A stretch of DNA of 64,000 nucleotides from JAKQDH01 sp029558835 (GCA_035356615.1 DAOQSN010000012.1:49576-113575), one strand, 5' to 3'; numbered from the stretch's first letter, positions 1-8,284 are shown. Numbers and translations are program-made. The notes: generated by a model not told the origin, from the sequence alone.

Positions 1-1
1 C

Positions 2-1093
2 CTCTCGCGGGAGGCGACGCCCGAGGAGGTCAAGAAGGCGTTTCGTCGTCTCGCCCACAAGCACCACCCGGACCGCAACCCCGATGACCCCTCCGCGGAG
101 GACAGGTTCAAGGAAGCGTCCGAGGCCTACGAGGTCCTCTCCGACCCCGAGAAGCGACAGCGTTACGACCGGTACGGGCACGCCGGCCTGTGCGGCACCG
201 GCGTGCGCGACTACTCCCACATGGGGGTCGAGGACATCTTCTCGATGTTCAGCGACCTCTTTGGTCAGGACTTCTTTGGGGGCGGACGCCGCCGCGGACG
301 CGGCGCCGACCTGCAAACGCAGGTGGAGTTGACGCTGCACGAGGTCGCCACCGGCGCCACGCGCTCGATTGAGTTCGAGCGCACTGATTTCTGTGATGGC
401 TGCGGCGGGACGGGGGCCGCGCCGGGTTCCGAACGACGCGGCTGCGCGACGTGCGGCGGCTACGGGCAGGTCGAACACAGCGGCGGTTTCGCCGGCTTGT
501 TCGGGCGTATGATCACCGCGTGCCCGACCTGCCGCGGCCGGGGCTGGATGCTCACGAAGGTTTGCGACCGCTGTCGGGGCAGCGGACGCGCGCTGAAACG
601 GCGCGTGGTCCAGGTGCAGATCCCCGCGGGCATTCACGATGGTCAGGGCGTCCGCGTGAGGGGTGAGGGTGAACCCGCATCGGAGGGCACTGAATGCGGC
701 GATCTGTACTGTTACGTTCGCATCCGAGCGCACCCGTTCTTCGAGCGCCACAAGCAGGATCTGCTCTGCCAGGTGCCCATCAGTTTCACGCAGGCGGCGT
801 TGGGGGCGGTGGTGGAAGTGCCCACGCTGAGCGGCAAGGCAGAACTCAGAATCCCCGCCGGCACCCAGGCCGGGGCGGTCTTCCGCTTGCCGGGGCAGGG
901 TTTGCCGGACGTGCGTTCCGGGCGGACGGGCGACGAGCTGGTGCAGGTAACCGTGGAAATCCCCAAGAAGCTCAACCGCGACCAGGAGAAGCTCCTCCGC
1001 ACGTTCGCGGCCACTGAGGACAAAGCGGTGTTGCCTGAATCACGCGGGTTCTTCGAGAAGCTGAAGGATTACCTGGCGGGCAAGTTGGAGTAG
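2..1093 (+). CDS. dnaJ: Chaperone protein DnaJ (5' end cut by window edge)
   Basis: Hsp40 co-chaperone that stimulates DnaK ATPase and delivers unfolded substrates in the cytoplasm. The frame is open from base 2. The visible J domain carries the HPD motif at visible residues 22-24, so roughly ten N-terminal residues lie outside the window. A short Gly/Phe stretch (GQDFFGGGRRRGRG) follows. Then come four CxxCxGxG zinc repeats in order: CDGCGGTG, CATCGGYG, CPTCRGRG and CDRCRGSG. The C-terminal substrate-binding beta domains end at the TAG at 1091. All four zinc motifs are intact, so this is a type I DnaJ and not a CbpA-like protein. grpE follows after about 70 bases on the same strand, giving a dnaJ-grpE order without dnaK between them. 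Identification is secure; only the true start is unseen. Confidence 0.96.
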   Translation, partial: LSREATPEEVKKAFRRLAHKHHPDRNPDDPSAEDRFKEASEAYEVLSDPEKRQRYDRYGHAGLCGTGVRDYSHMGVEDIFSMFSDLFGQDFFGGGRRRGRGADLQTQVELTLHEVATGATRSIEFERTDFCDGCGGTGAAPGSERRGCATCGGYGQVEHSGGFAGLFGRMITACPTCRGRGWMLTKVCDRCRGSGRALKRRVVQVQIPAGIHDGQGVRVRGEGEPASEGTECGDLYCYVRIRAHPFFERHKQDLLCQVPISFTQAALGAVVEVPTLSGKAELRIPAGTQAGAVFRLPGQGLPDVRSGRTGDELVQVTVEIPKKLNRDQEKLLRTFAATEDKAVLPESRGFFEKLKDYLAGKLE

Positions 1094-1166
1094 GCACCCG
1101 GGGCAGGCGACCGCCCCGGTGGGCCCTGAGTGGTTTCGACCTGTAGAGGGTTACGACTCGGTCACC

Positions 1167-2006
1167 ATGAGGAAGAAGACGCACATTCCGGCAGCCATGA
1201 ATGAGCAGACCGCGACGCCCCACGCGGAGCCGACCGCTGGACCGCCGGCATCGGGCACGCCGCGCGCGACGGCGGACGACACCGCGCGCATAGCAGCCCA
1301 GGACGCGGGCACGAACACCGAGGCGCAGAGGCAGCCCGAAACCGTTGCGACGCAGGCGCCGGAGGCCGCCCAGGTTGCCGAGTCACTGCGGGCACGGATC
1401 GCCGCCCTGGAGGAGCAGGTGCTGCGAGCCCGGGCGGATTACCAGAACCTCCAACGTCGCGCGGCCGGCGAGCAGGCAGAGGCCATCGCCTACGCCAACG
1501 CCGACCTCGTGCGGGCGTTGTTGCCGATCCTGGATGACTTTGAGCGCTCATTGTCCGCCGGCACGAACGCGGATGGGGTGGAGACCGTTCTGGCCGGGCA
1601 GCGGCTCATCCACGCGAACCTGACCAAGGTGCTCGAACAGTTCGGCATCGAGCGGATTGCCGCGGTGGGACAGCCGTTTGATCCGCACGTGCACGAGGCA
1701 CTGATGCAGATGCCATCAACAGCGCACCCGCCGTCAACCGTCGTGGAAGAGGTCACGAAGGGGTATCGTCTGCGGGAGCGCGTGCTGCGTCCGGCCCGGG
1801 TCGTCGTCTCCGGACCGCCGGGTGGAAGCAAGCCGGCCGGCGGCAACGAACCGGCGAGCGAGAGCAGGCCGGCTCATGCGAGCAGGCCGCCCGGTGGAAA
1901 CGAGTCGGCTGGTGGAAGCGCGTCGGCCGGCGGGAGCGCGCCGGCGGCCGGGAGCGCGTCGGCCGGCGGGCGCGCGTCGCCGGCCCCTGCGGAGGGTGCC
2001 GTCTGA
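1167..2006 (+). CDS. grpE: Nucleotide exchange factor GrpE
   Basis: GrpE releases ADP from DnaK and completes the DnaJ/DnaK cycle. The core begins with a long coiled-coil helix (ESLRARIAALEEQVLRARAD, then YQNLQRR and the LLPILDDFERSL segment). It ends in the typical beta domain with FDPHVHEALMQ, VVEEVTKGYRLRERVLRPA and VVVSGPP. The first ~60 residues are Ala/Pro/Thr-rich and disordered, as in many GrpE proteins. About 60 residues after the core are unusual: a Gly/Ser/Ala/Pro tail made of GGS/AGG-type units, which normal GrpE lacks. ATG codons at 1167 and 1197 are both possible and neither has a strong Shine-Dalgarno; 1167 is given. The stop codon lies in the first unit of a 21-base tandem repeat. 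Confidence 0.93.
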   Translation: MRKKTHIPAAMNEQTATPHAEPTAGPPASGTPRATADDTARIAAQDAGTNTEAQRQPETVATQAPEAAQVAESLRARIAALEEQVLRARADYQNLQRRAAGEQAEAIAYANADLVRALLPILDDFERSLSAGTNADGVETVLAGQRLIHANLTKVLEQFGIERIAAVGQPFDPHVHEALMQMPSTAHPPSTVVEEVTKGYRLRERVLRPARVVVSGPPGGSKPAGGNEPASESRPAHASRPPGGNESAGGSASAGGSAPAAGSASAGGRASPAPAEGAV

Positions 2007-2100
2007 AATCTCAAATTTGCCATCTGAGATTGCAGACTTGCCATCTGAGATTCGAGATTCGCCATCTGAGATTTCAAATTTGCCATCTGAAATCGCTACT
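1998..2100 (+). repeat. 21-bp tandem repeat (about 4.9 units) across the grpE stop
   Basis: Units start at 1998, 2019, 2040, 2061 and 2082, each opening with GCC(A/G)TCTGA(G/A)AT. The period of 21 is a multiple of three, so the TGA in each unit stays in one frame. The first unit supplies the grpE stop (TGA 2004-2006), giving four back-up stops. The repeat is AT-richer than its surroundings. Confidence 0.9.
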
Positions 2101-2142
2101 CTGCATCCCGCGTCACCGGATGCACCAGGGAGTAACCGGTCG

Positions 2143-2571
2143 ATGCCAACCTACGAATACCAATGCAAGAAATGCGGCAAGGTGTTTGAGCTGTTCCAGG
2201 GCATCACCGCGCGGCCCAGGAAGTGGATCGAGACGGATTGCCGCCAGTGTGAGAACCGAGCGCCGGTGGTCCGCCTCATCGGTATCGGCGGCGGCGTTAT
2301 CTTCAAAGGCAGCGGCTTCTATCAGACCGACTACCGTAGCGAGAAGTACAAGCAGGCGGCCAAGGCGGAACGGGAAGCATCATCGGCGCCGGTCGCCGGT
2401 GGCAACGGTGGCCAATCGCCGGGGAGCGCGAAGCCCGCGGGGGACGGCAAATCGACCGGTAGTGACAAGTCCAGCGCCCCGGACAAAGCGCCCTCCGCGG
2501 AAGTGAAGGCACGCAAGCCCCGCTCCGGCGCGGGCACCGGCAGGGCGAAGCGTGCCACGCGTGGCGACTGA
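2143..2571 (+). CDS. FmdB-family putative regulatory zinc-ribbon protein
   Basis: A 142-residue protein. The N-terminus is the FmdB/CxxC_CxxC_SSSS zinc ribbon: MPTYEYQCKKCGKVFELFQ followed by a second CRQC pair. A central IGGGVIFKGSGFYQTDYR segment is the signature that usually closes this small domain. The rest (about 75 residues) is a Gly/Ser/Lys-rich tail of low complexity, probably disordered. The start is the ATG at 2143. The frame is open further upstream, but that part only translates the 21-bp repeat. Family members are usually annotated as putative regulators with no established role. It lies between grpE and yacG on the same strand, so co-transcription is possible. Confidence 0.88.
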   Translation: MPTYEYQCKKCGKVFELFQGITARPRKWIETDCRQCENRAPVVRLIGIGGGVIFKGSGFYQTDYRSEKYKQAAKAEREASSAPVAGGNGGQSPGSAKPAGDGKSTGSDKSSAPDKAPSAEVKARKPRSGAGTGRAKRATRGD

Positions 2572-2591
2572 CAAGCCTGCAACCTGGGGGC

Positions 2592-2828
2592 ATGAACGTG
2601 CCCACGTTTGAATGTCCAACCTGCGGTAAACTGTTCACAACGGAGCGCAACGAAGACGCACCGTACCGCCCCTTCTGCTCTCAACGCTGCCGCCTCATCG
2701 ACTTGGGCCGCTGGCTGGACGGCGAATACTGCATCAGCGACCCGCTCGTGCCCCCGGCACCGCAGGAAACTGAGATAGACCTCGGGCCGCGCGACCAGCG
2801 ACACGACAACAACGAAGCCCCCGACTGA
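2592..2828 (+). CDS. yacG: DNA gyrase inhibitor YacG
   Basis: A small (78-residue) zinc protein. YacG in Escherichia coli binds GyrB and inhibits gyrase. The four Cys ligands appear as CPTC near the N-terminus and as C-SQR-C in FCSQRCRLIDLG. The diagnostic stretch RLIDLGRWLDGEYCI is present. The acidic C-terminal tail is typical in length. It follows the FmdB-like gene by 20 bases. Family membership is clear; gyrase inhibition in this organism is inferred from homologues. Confidence 0.92.
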   Translation: MNVPTFECPTCGKLFTTERNEDAPYRPFCSQRCRLIDLGRWLDGEYCISDPLVPPAPQETEIDLGPRDQRHDNNEAPD

Positions 2829-3274
2829 ACCAAACTGCGTAAAGCGGGAACCGCTGGAGTCGGCTGCCCAAGCCCAAGCGGGTGCCATGCCCAAGCCCGT
2901 GGGTGCCATGCCCAAGCCCGTGCGGGTGGCATGCCCAAGCCCGCCTGTAGCGGGCGCCGGCATGCTATACAGGCACACACCTGCTTGCGCAGCGAAAAGG
3001 CATGGCGGCGCTGCGCTTGGCCATGCCACCCCGTTCAGCGACACACTGGGGGCCACGCTCAAGCCGGGCTGAGTGCCATACCCAAACCCGCCTGGGTGCC
3101 CTACCCAAGCCCGCGCGGGCATGCCCAAGCTCGCCCGCGGCTTGACCACGCCACGGTCCGCATGGTACACATGGCGCCCGGTTGGCCGTGACTGCGCGCC
3201 GGCGACCCGACCCGCGGGTCGCAGGGCCGCCGCGGCCCGATGGATGGGTAACCCTGTCTATGTAGGAGCCTCTC
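2829..3274. other. Intergenic region rich in repeat arms
   Basis: No supportable gene in this 446-base stretch. It holds one full copy of the dispersed palindromic element (2924-3032). Extra partial copies of a single arm (GCCATGCCCAAGCCCG) flank it: two just upstream (about 2884-2920) and two or three degraded ones downstream (about 3068-3140). Open frames crossing it encode only repeat-derived peptide. Confidence 0.85.
2924..3032 (-). repeat. Dispersed palindromic element, family A, copy 1
   Basis: Begins GGGTGGCATGCCCAAGC and ends GCGCTTGGCCATGCCACCC, so the outer ends are near-perfect inverted repeats. An inner GCGCCGGCATGC is also shared. It is in the same orientation as the copy at 18819 and opposite to those at 26826 and 39122. 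No coding capacity is seen. Confidence 0.88.
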
Positions 3275-5515
3275 ATGCACCCCCTGCGACTGAACCGATC
3301 GGCGTGTCTGTTGCTGTGGGCAGTCCTGCCGTGCGGCGTCACGGCCCTGGCGGCCGAGCCGCGCGACCCCGCCACGTTCCTGCCGAAGGAGACACTTGCC
3401 TACGTGGGCTGGTACGGCTGCGACCAGACCAAGGACGCCTTGGCCGAGACCGCCTGGGGCATGACGCTGGCTGACCCCCAGGTCAAGCGATTCAAGGAGC
3501 AACTCTGGTACGTCGCCGACTTCTTCGCGAAGCGGGCGGCCGCGGGCGAGGAGGCCACCGCGCAGTACGAGGCGCTTCGGCGCATCCTGCAAACGCTGGT
3601 GCAGCGCCCCACCGCACTGGGGATCGTGGACTTCGGCCTCTCGGAGACGGGGCCGGGCGTCAAGGCAGCGATCGTGTGCCACATCGGCGAAGGTGGATCG
3701 GCATTCCTGACGGACGTGCAGGCGTTGCTGGCGGCCGCCCAGATGCCGCAGGGCGTGCCCTTCACCATCGAAGATAAGACGCTGTATCAGCTTCCGGTCC
3801 CGCTGCCGGGCGGGTTGTTCTACGGCCTCGTCGGTGAGCACTTCCTGGTGGCCGTCGGAGCCGAGACGGCCCAGGGCATCGTCAAGCAGATCGGCAGCCC
3901 GGGACCCTCGCTGGCGCAGAACGACCGCCTGCTCGCCTGCCGCAAGAAGATCGGCGGCAGCGACCGGACCCGCGCAATGACCATCTTTGTCGATCTCAGC
4001 GGCGCTCTGGAGCGCGTGCAGAAGACCCTCCCGATTGTGCTGGCTGACGATCCGCAGAAGCTGGACTGGGCCCGCAAGGTGATCTCGCTTGTCGGCGCCG
4101 ACAGCCTCGACGCGCTGACGTGGGAGCTGCACTTCAAGGACGGCGGGTGCTATCACGCTTCGTATCTTCGTTACCAGGGGCAGGCGAGCGGCGTGTTCGC
4201 GCTGGCATCCACCACGCCGCTGACGGATGCCGACCTGGCCGTCGTGCCCAGGCAGCCAAGCTGGGCTTTGGCGTTCAACCTGGACTGCCGAAGGTTCTGG
4301 GGAGAGATCCGCGAACTCGTGACCAGACTGGACCCTGACGCAGGCGCGGAGATCAGCGAGAACATCGGCAAGGCCGAGGCGAAGCTCGGCCTGCGCTTCG
4401 ATGAGGACCTCCTCAACCTGCTGGGCGACACGTTCGTCATCTTCGACGCCCCCGAGAACGGCGGTCTGTGGCTCACGGGCGTGACGCTCGCGCTGGACAC
4501 CCACGACCCTGCCCGCTTCCAACAGACGCTGGACAAGCTCGTGCAGCTCCTGGCAAGAGAGATCGAGGACCGCAGCATCCGCATGCAGGTGTCCTCCACA
4601 GAGTATCGCGGTCATCTGGTGAAGTTCGTCAACCTCACCGGGGTGCCGATGCCGGTGGCGCCGGCCTGGACGGCCCACGAGAAGCGGCTGATCGTCGCCC
4701 TGTATCCGCAGATGGTCACGACGGCCCTGGACCGCCTGCTGGATGGCGACCCGCGGAAGGACTCGCTGCCGGCCAATGCCGACTTCCAGCGTGGGGTGAA
4801 GGTCATGGGCGGGCTGGGGTCTGCGGTGCAGTACATCGATACCCCGCGTGGAGCCGGGCAACTGTACACGCTCCTGCTGCCCGCAGTTCAGATGGGTGCT
4901 GCTATGGCCCAGGGCGAGGGCGCCACGGTGGACATAGCCGTGTTTCCGACCCGCACCGCCCTGACGCGACACCTGTTCGGACACGTGCAAACCACGCGTT
5001 GCGATGCCGAGGGTGTGCTCAGTTGCGCGTTCGGCCCCCTGCCGGTGCCGGTGCCGGCGCTGACGGAGGGCGGTGGGTTCACCGCGCCGATGCTGGTGTC
5101 CATTTTGCTGCCCTCGCTCTCCCGAGCGCGGGAGTTGGCCAAACGCGCGGTCAGCGCCAGTAATCTGAAGGGCATCGGCACGTGCTGCCAGATCTACGCC
5201 AACGACAACCAGGATCGGTTCCCGCCGGATTTGCAGACGCTGGTGGCGCAGGGGTACCTGCCTGAGGAGCAGTTGCGCTCACCCAAAGACGGACCGGGGC
5301 AAACGTCATACGTCTACATCGCCGGGCAGACCGCCAACGACGATCCGCGCAACCTCCTGGCCCACGAACGCGAGGACCTCAACTACGGAGAAGGCGTCAA
5401 CGTGCTCTATGTCGACGGCCACGTAGCGTTCCAGAAGCTCCCCGTCTTCCAGGAGGAACTCCGCGCCACGCAGGAACGCCTGAGCAGAAAGAAGGCACGA
5501 ACAGTGGGAAGCTGA
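3275..5515 (+). CDS. Secreted DUF3352-like protein with pseudopilin-like C-terminal segment
   Basis: A 746-residue protein. A signal peptide (RLNRSACLLLWAVLPCG...ALAAEP) is followed by about 580 residues resembling DUF3352-type proteins, in which repeated beta/alpha units start with phrases such as FLPKETLAYVGW. The last ~130 residues look like the body of a planctomycete pseudopilin: LPSLSRARELAKRAVSASNL, then IYANDNQDRFPPDLQTL, ending in NVLYVDGHVAF, a variant of the H-x-DG prepilin tail. The usual N-terminal prepilin cleavage site is absent, so this is a fusion and not a normal pilin. An AGGAG at 3264 lies six bases from the ATG and supports the start. Function unknown; export is inferred from the signal peptide. 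Confidence 0.72.
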   Translation: MHPLRLNRSACLLLWAVLPCGVTALAAEPRDPATFLPKETLAYVGWYGCDQTKDALAETAWGMTLADPQVKRFKEQLWYVADFFAKRAAAGEEATAQYEALRRILQTLVQRPTALGIVDFGLSETGPGVKAAIVCHIGEGGSAFLTDVQALLAAAQMPQGVPFTIEDKTLYQLPVPLPGGLFYGLVGEHFLVAVGAETAQGIVKQIGSPGPSLAQNDRLLACRKKIGGSDRTRAMTIFVDLSGALERVQKTLPIVLADDPQKLDWARKVISLVGADSLDALTWELHFKDGGCYHASYLRYQGQASGVFALASTTPLTDADLAVVPRQPSWALAFNLDCRRFWGEIRELVTRLDPDAGAEISENIGKAEAKLGLRFDEDLLNLLGDTFVIFDAPENGGLWLTGVTLALDTHDPARFQQTLDKLVQLLAREIEDRSIRMQVSSTEYRGHLVKFVNLTGVPMPVAPAWTAHEKRLIVALYPQMVTTALDRLLDGDPRKDSLPANADFQRGVKVMGGLGSAVQYIDTPRGAGQLYTLLLPAVQMGAAMAQGEGATVDIAVFPTRTALTRHLFGHVQTTRCDAEGVLSCAFGPLPVPVPALTEGGGFTAPMLVSILLPSLSRARELAKRAVSASNLKGIGTCCQIYANDNQDRFPPDLQTLVAQGYLPEEQLRSPKDGPGQTSYVYIAGQTANDDPRNLLAHEREDLNYGEGVNVLYVDGHVAFQKLPVFQEELRATQERLSRKKARTVGS

Positions 5516-5518
5516 CCG

Positions 5519-5578
5519 GATTGTCGATTGCCGATGGCAGCGCGCCGATCGGCATCCTCCTATCGCCAATCGACAATC
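5519..5578. repeat. Inverted repeat (GATTGTCGATTG arms)
   Basis: A perfect 12-bp stem joins 5519-5530 and 5567-5578. An inner GCCGAT/ATCGGC pair is also present. It sits between the convergent ends of the secreted protein and the kinase, where it could act as a bidirectional terminator, though there is no T-run. Half of it recurs near 55912. Confidence 0.7.
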
Positions 5579-5586
5579 GTTGATCG

Positions 5587-6969
5587 TCAATCGCCAATCC
5601 CCCAGGATCCGATCCACGCGCGCAGCCGCGAGAGCAGCAGTGCAAACGCGACGAACCCCAGCACCCACGGGACGGTGCGCAGCAGCGCCAGGATGACCTG
5701 TGCCCTGTTGGGCCCGCCGAGGGCCGGCGCTTGGCGGGCGGGCTCCCCACCCTCGGCGTCGTCGAAGAGCGTGTGGAACGGCTGGTCGCCGCAAGCTTCC
5801 AGGTCCTCCAGCATCTCGGCGGCGGAGGGGTATCGTTTGCCCGCCTCCGCCGCACAGGCTCGCACCAGCACGTCGCTGACCTTCTCCAGGTCCCAGCGCA
5901 GGCTGCCGTAGCGCAGCTCCGGCGGCAGGGCCGGAAACACCGGCGCCTCCCGCCCGCAGATCATCTCATGCAGCATCTTGCCCAGCGCGTAGGTATCCGC
6001 CGATTTGTCCATGACGTGGTCCGGCGGCATGTAGCGCGGCGTGCCCACCACCTCGCGGCTCTCGCTGCGCGGAGTGATCATCCCGATATCCGCCAGCTTC
6101 GGGCGACGCTGCACGATGACCACGTTGGCCGGCTTGATGTCCCGATGCACCAGGTCCAGCTGGTGCAGCCGGATGAGGCCGCGCAGCAGCCGCCGCGTGA
6201 TCTCCAGGGCCGTCTCCGGCCGAATCCGCCGGCGATGCATCACGGTCGCCAGCGTCAGCGGCTCATAACGCGCGGGGAATGCGTCGCTCACGGGGGCCTT
6301 GTTCAGGTCGTTGTCGGCCAGCTCCATCGTGTAGTACAGGGAGTTGCCCACCATGCCCACGTGGAAGATCTCGATGAGGTACGGGTGTCGCCCCACCTGC
6401 CGACAGTACGTCTCCAGGGCAGCGCTTTCGCGACATCCGGTCCGGGTCGCATCGAGCCGCCCCATATCGATGATCTTGAGTGCCCGATGCACGCCGACGC
6501 GATCACGTACCGCCCACACGGAGCCGTAGGCGCCCTCGCCGCAGAGCTGCACCCGTTCATAGTCGGGAATCAGCCAGTTCGTCGCCTCCGTGAGGGTGCC
6601 GAACGGACCGGCGGTCCCCACGGTATCGGCAAACAGCACGGGTCGCCCGGGCTGCTGCACCGCCTGCAACGCGGCAGGGTCCCCCACCCCGTGCGCTCCG
6701 CCGGCCGACGTGTCCGCCACTCCTGCCGCCCCGCGTTCCAGAGCCACGGGCACCTCGCCCGCCCGTTGCCATTCCCGCCAGGACTCCTCAAACGCGCGAC
6801 GCAGGGCCTGCACCTCCGTGTCTCGAGCGCGAATGCCCTCCAGCACGTCACGACACAGCCCGCACTCCCGCAGGTGTTCGTCAATCGTTCCCGCCTGGGT
6901 GTCGCTCAAGGCACCGGCCTCGTAGGCCGCCAACGTCCCCCGCGCCGGATGACTTGACGACTTGCTCAC
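5587..6969 (-). CDS. Ser/Thr protein kinase with N-terminal zinc-finger motif and C-terminal membrane helix
   Basis: A 460-residue Hanks-type kinase. Residues 32-39 form an H-x3-C-x2-C motif (HLRECGLC) like that of ZAS anti-sigma proteins. The kinase domain spans about 138-400: Gly loop CGEGAYGSVWAV, Lys165 in HRALKII, catalytic HRDIKPAN at 275-282, and a metal-binding DIG (294-296) where DFG is usual. The activation segment is GTPRYMPPDH, with APE replaced. A single hydrophobic helix (VPWVLGFVAFALLLS) lies near the C-terminus and would anchor it with the kinase in the cytoplasm. It starts with GTG at 6969, and the GTGA overlaps the stop of the sigma factor gene upstream, so the two are translationally coupled. 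It likely transmits an envelope signal to that sigma factor; this is inferred from linkage. Confidence 0.9.
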   Translation of the reverse strand: MSKSSSHPARGTLAAYEAGALSDTQAGTIDEHLRECGLCRDVLEGIRARDTEVQALRRAFEESWREWQRAGEVPVALERGAAGVADTSAGGAHGVGDPAALQAVQQPGRPVLFADTVGTAGPFGTLTEATNWLIPDYERVQLCGEGAYGSVWAVRDRVGVHRALKIIDMGRLDATRTGCRESAALETYCRQVGRHPYLIEIFHVGMVGNSLYYTMELADNDLNKAPVSDAFPARYEPLTLATVMHRRRIRPETALEITRRLLRGLIRLHQLDLVHRDIKPANVVIVQRRPKLADIGMITPRSESREVVGTPRYMPPDHVMDKSADTYALGKMLHEMICGREAPVFPALPPELRYGSLRWDLEKVSDVLVRACAAEAGKRYPSAAEMLEDLEACGDQPFHTLFDDAEGGEPARQAPALGGPNRAQVILALLRTVPWVLGFVAFALLLSRLRAWIGSWGIGD

Positions 6970-7547
6970 CGCGAAGCCCCGTACAGCTTGTCGATCAACC
7001 GGCGATACGCCTCGCGCAGCCGGCGCATCACCCGACTCTTCGCTACGTAGATCTGGTTCGGTGTCATGCCCAGCAGACGCGCAATCTCCGCCACGGGCAG
7101 TCCTTGCAGCACATACAGCTCGAACGCCTGCAACGTATGAGGGGCAAAATCACTGCGCAAGGCGGCCAGGCAGTAGAACAGGTGAGTGCGGTCCCACTGC
7201 TGCTCCCAGATTTGTGCCGGCGACGGCTCCGTGGCCGGCGCCTCCTCCAGCCACTCCGGCCCCAGCGACAACGCCCGCCTCTGCCGCGCCAGATGCTGAT
7301 TGACCTTGTGGTCCACGATCCGGTGCAGCCAGGCGCGGAAGCTCAGTCGCCGCTCGAAGCCCTGGATCTTGGCAACGAGAACCTCCAGGCACTCCTGGGC
7401 GATCTCCTCGGCGTCGGCCGGGCTCAAACCGCGCCGCCGAGCGTACAGCATCAGCAGCGGCCGGTAGAGCTTGTCGAACTGGGCCCAACCGCTCGCGTCG
7501 TCCAGGTCGCGCACACGCTCCAACAGGCTGAGCCGGGTCGTGTTCAT
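6966..7547 (-). CDS. ECF-like RNA polymerase sigma factor
   Basis: A 193-residue sigma-70 family protein. Region 2 includes FDKLYRPLLMLYARRRGLSP, then DAEEIAQECLEVLVAKI and FRAWLHRIVDHKVNQHL. Region 4 is LQAFELYVLQGLPVAEIARL followed by LGMTPNQIYVAKSRVMRRLR. The start chosen is the ATG at 7547 (MNTTRLSLLERV), with GGGAG about nine bases upstream; an in-frame ATG at 7562 is possible. It overlaps the kinase gene by 4 bp. Sigma-kinase pairs of this type are well known in Planctomycetes. The linker between regions 2 and 4 is long and acidic (EWLEEAPATEPSPAQ). Confidence 0.88.
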   Translation of the reverse strand: MNTTRLSLLERVRDLDDASGWAQFDKLYRPLLMLYARRRGLSPADAEEIAQECLEVLVAKIQGFERRLSFRAWLHRIVDHKVNQHLARQRRALSLGPEWLEEAPATEPSPAQIWEQQWDRTHLFYCLAALRSDFAPHTLQAFELYVLQGLPVAEIARLLGMTPNQIYVAKSRVMRRLREAYRRLIDKLYGASR

Positions 7548-7642
7548 CCCGGGCTCTCCCATGCCCCAGATCCGCACACCTAGTGATTCTAGCAGAACGG
7601 CAACGTGTCCGGCGAGCGAAAACACGGGCGGGCTGCACACAA

Positions 7643-7672
7643 CCCCTCTCCCTCGGGGAGAAGGGCACGGAG
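7643..7672. repeat. Short hairpin repeat of the CCCCTCTCCC...GGGGAGA type
   Basis: ACCCCTCTCCCTCGGGGAGA is an imperfect hairpin between the sigma factor gene and rpsI. Related versions occur near 27171, 55940 and 57908. Confidence 0.55.
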
Positions 7673-7771
7673 TGACGGCAGCCGAGGACGAACAGAGCCC
7701 CTCGGGCAACCGGCACGCTTACCCCGGCCGCGCGCACGGCGGCGAAGCACGGCACGCCTTCGACAGGCCGT

Positions 7772-8284
7772 CTAGCGTTTGGAGAACTGGAACCGCCGGC
7801 GGGCACCGGCCTGGCCGTACTTCTTCCGCTCAACCCGACGCGGGTCGCGCGTCAACAGGCGTTGCTCTTTCAGCTTCGGCGCCAACTGCGGCTCCGCGAC
7901 CGCCAGCGCCCTCGCCAGCCCGAGCATGATCGCTCCGGATTGACCGGTCGGCCCGCCTCCGTCCACGCGGACGAAGATGTCGTAGGTGCGCTCGGCCCCT
8001 GCCACCTTCAGCGGCGTCCGGACCGCTTGGCGGGCCGGCTCGACGCGGAAGTAGTCGTCGATCTCCCGCTCATTGATGAGGAACTTACCCTCCCCGGGAC
8101 GGATGCGCACGCGTGCAACGGCCGACTTGCGTCGCCCCGTACCCCAGATGAAGGGATTGCTCGGGCCCTTCTTGGCCGTCGCCTCCGCCGGGTCCGGTCG
8201 AGCCGTCGCCGCAGCCGCGTCGGCGGAATCCTTCGGGGTTTCGGGCGTCGCTATCTCAGGCGTCGGTTTGGGTTGCTCGGTCAC
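7772..8284 (-). CDS. rpsI: 30S ribosomal protein S9
   Basis: A 170-residue protein. The first ~45 residues are an Ala/Pro/Thr-rich extension not found in E. coli S9. The conserved core begins at WGTGRRKSAVARVRIRPGEG and includes VDGGGPTGQSGAIMLGLARA. It ends in the basic RDPRRVERKKYGQAGARRRF tail with C-terminal QFSKR, which reaches the ribosomal P site. It lies 33 bases downstream of rplM in the conserved rplM-rpsI order. Secure call. Confidence 0.97.
   Translation of the reverse strand: MTEQPKPTPEIATPETPKDSADAAAATARPDPAEATAKKGPSNPFIWGTGRRKSAVARVRIRPGEGKFLINEREIDDYFRVEPARQAVRTPLKVAGAERTYDIFVRVDGGGPTGQSGAIMLGLARALAVAEPQLAPKLKEQRLLTRDPRRVERKKYGQAGARRRFQFSKR

Noticed and set aside
2884..3140. 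Possible CRISPR-like array of GCCATGCCCAAGCCCG units
   Set aside because: Units are irregularly spaced, without constant-length unique spacers, and match one arm of the family A repeat; no cas genes are present.
3101..4990. Long minus-strand open frame opposite the secreted protein at 3275
   Set aside because: High-GC antisense frame; Arg/Gln/His-rich with no domain, while the plus frame has a signal peptide, a ribosome-binding site and known domains.
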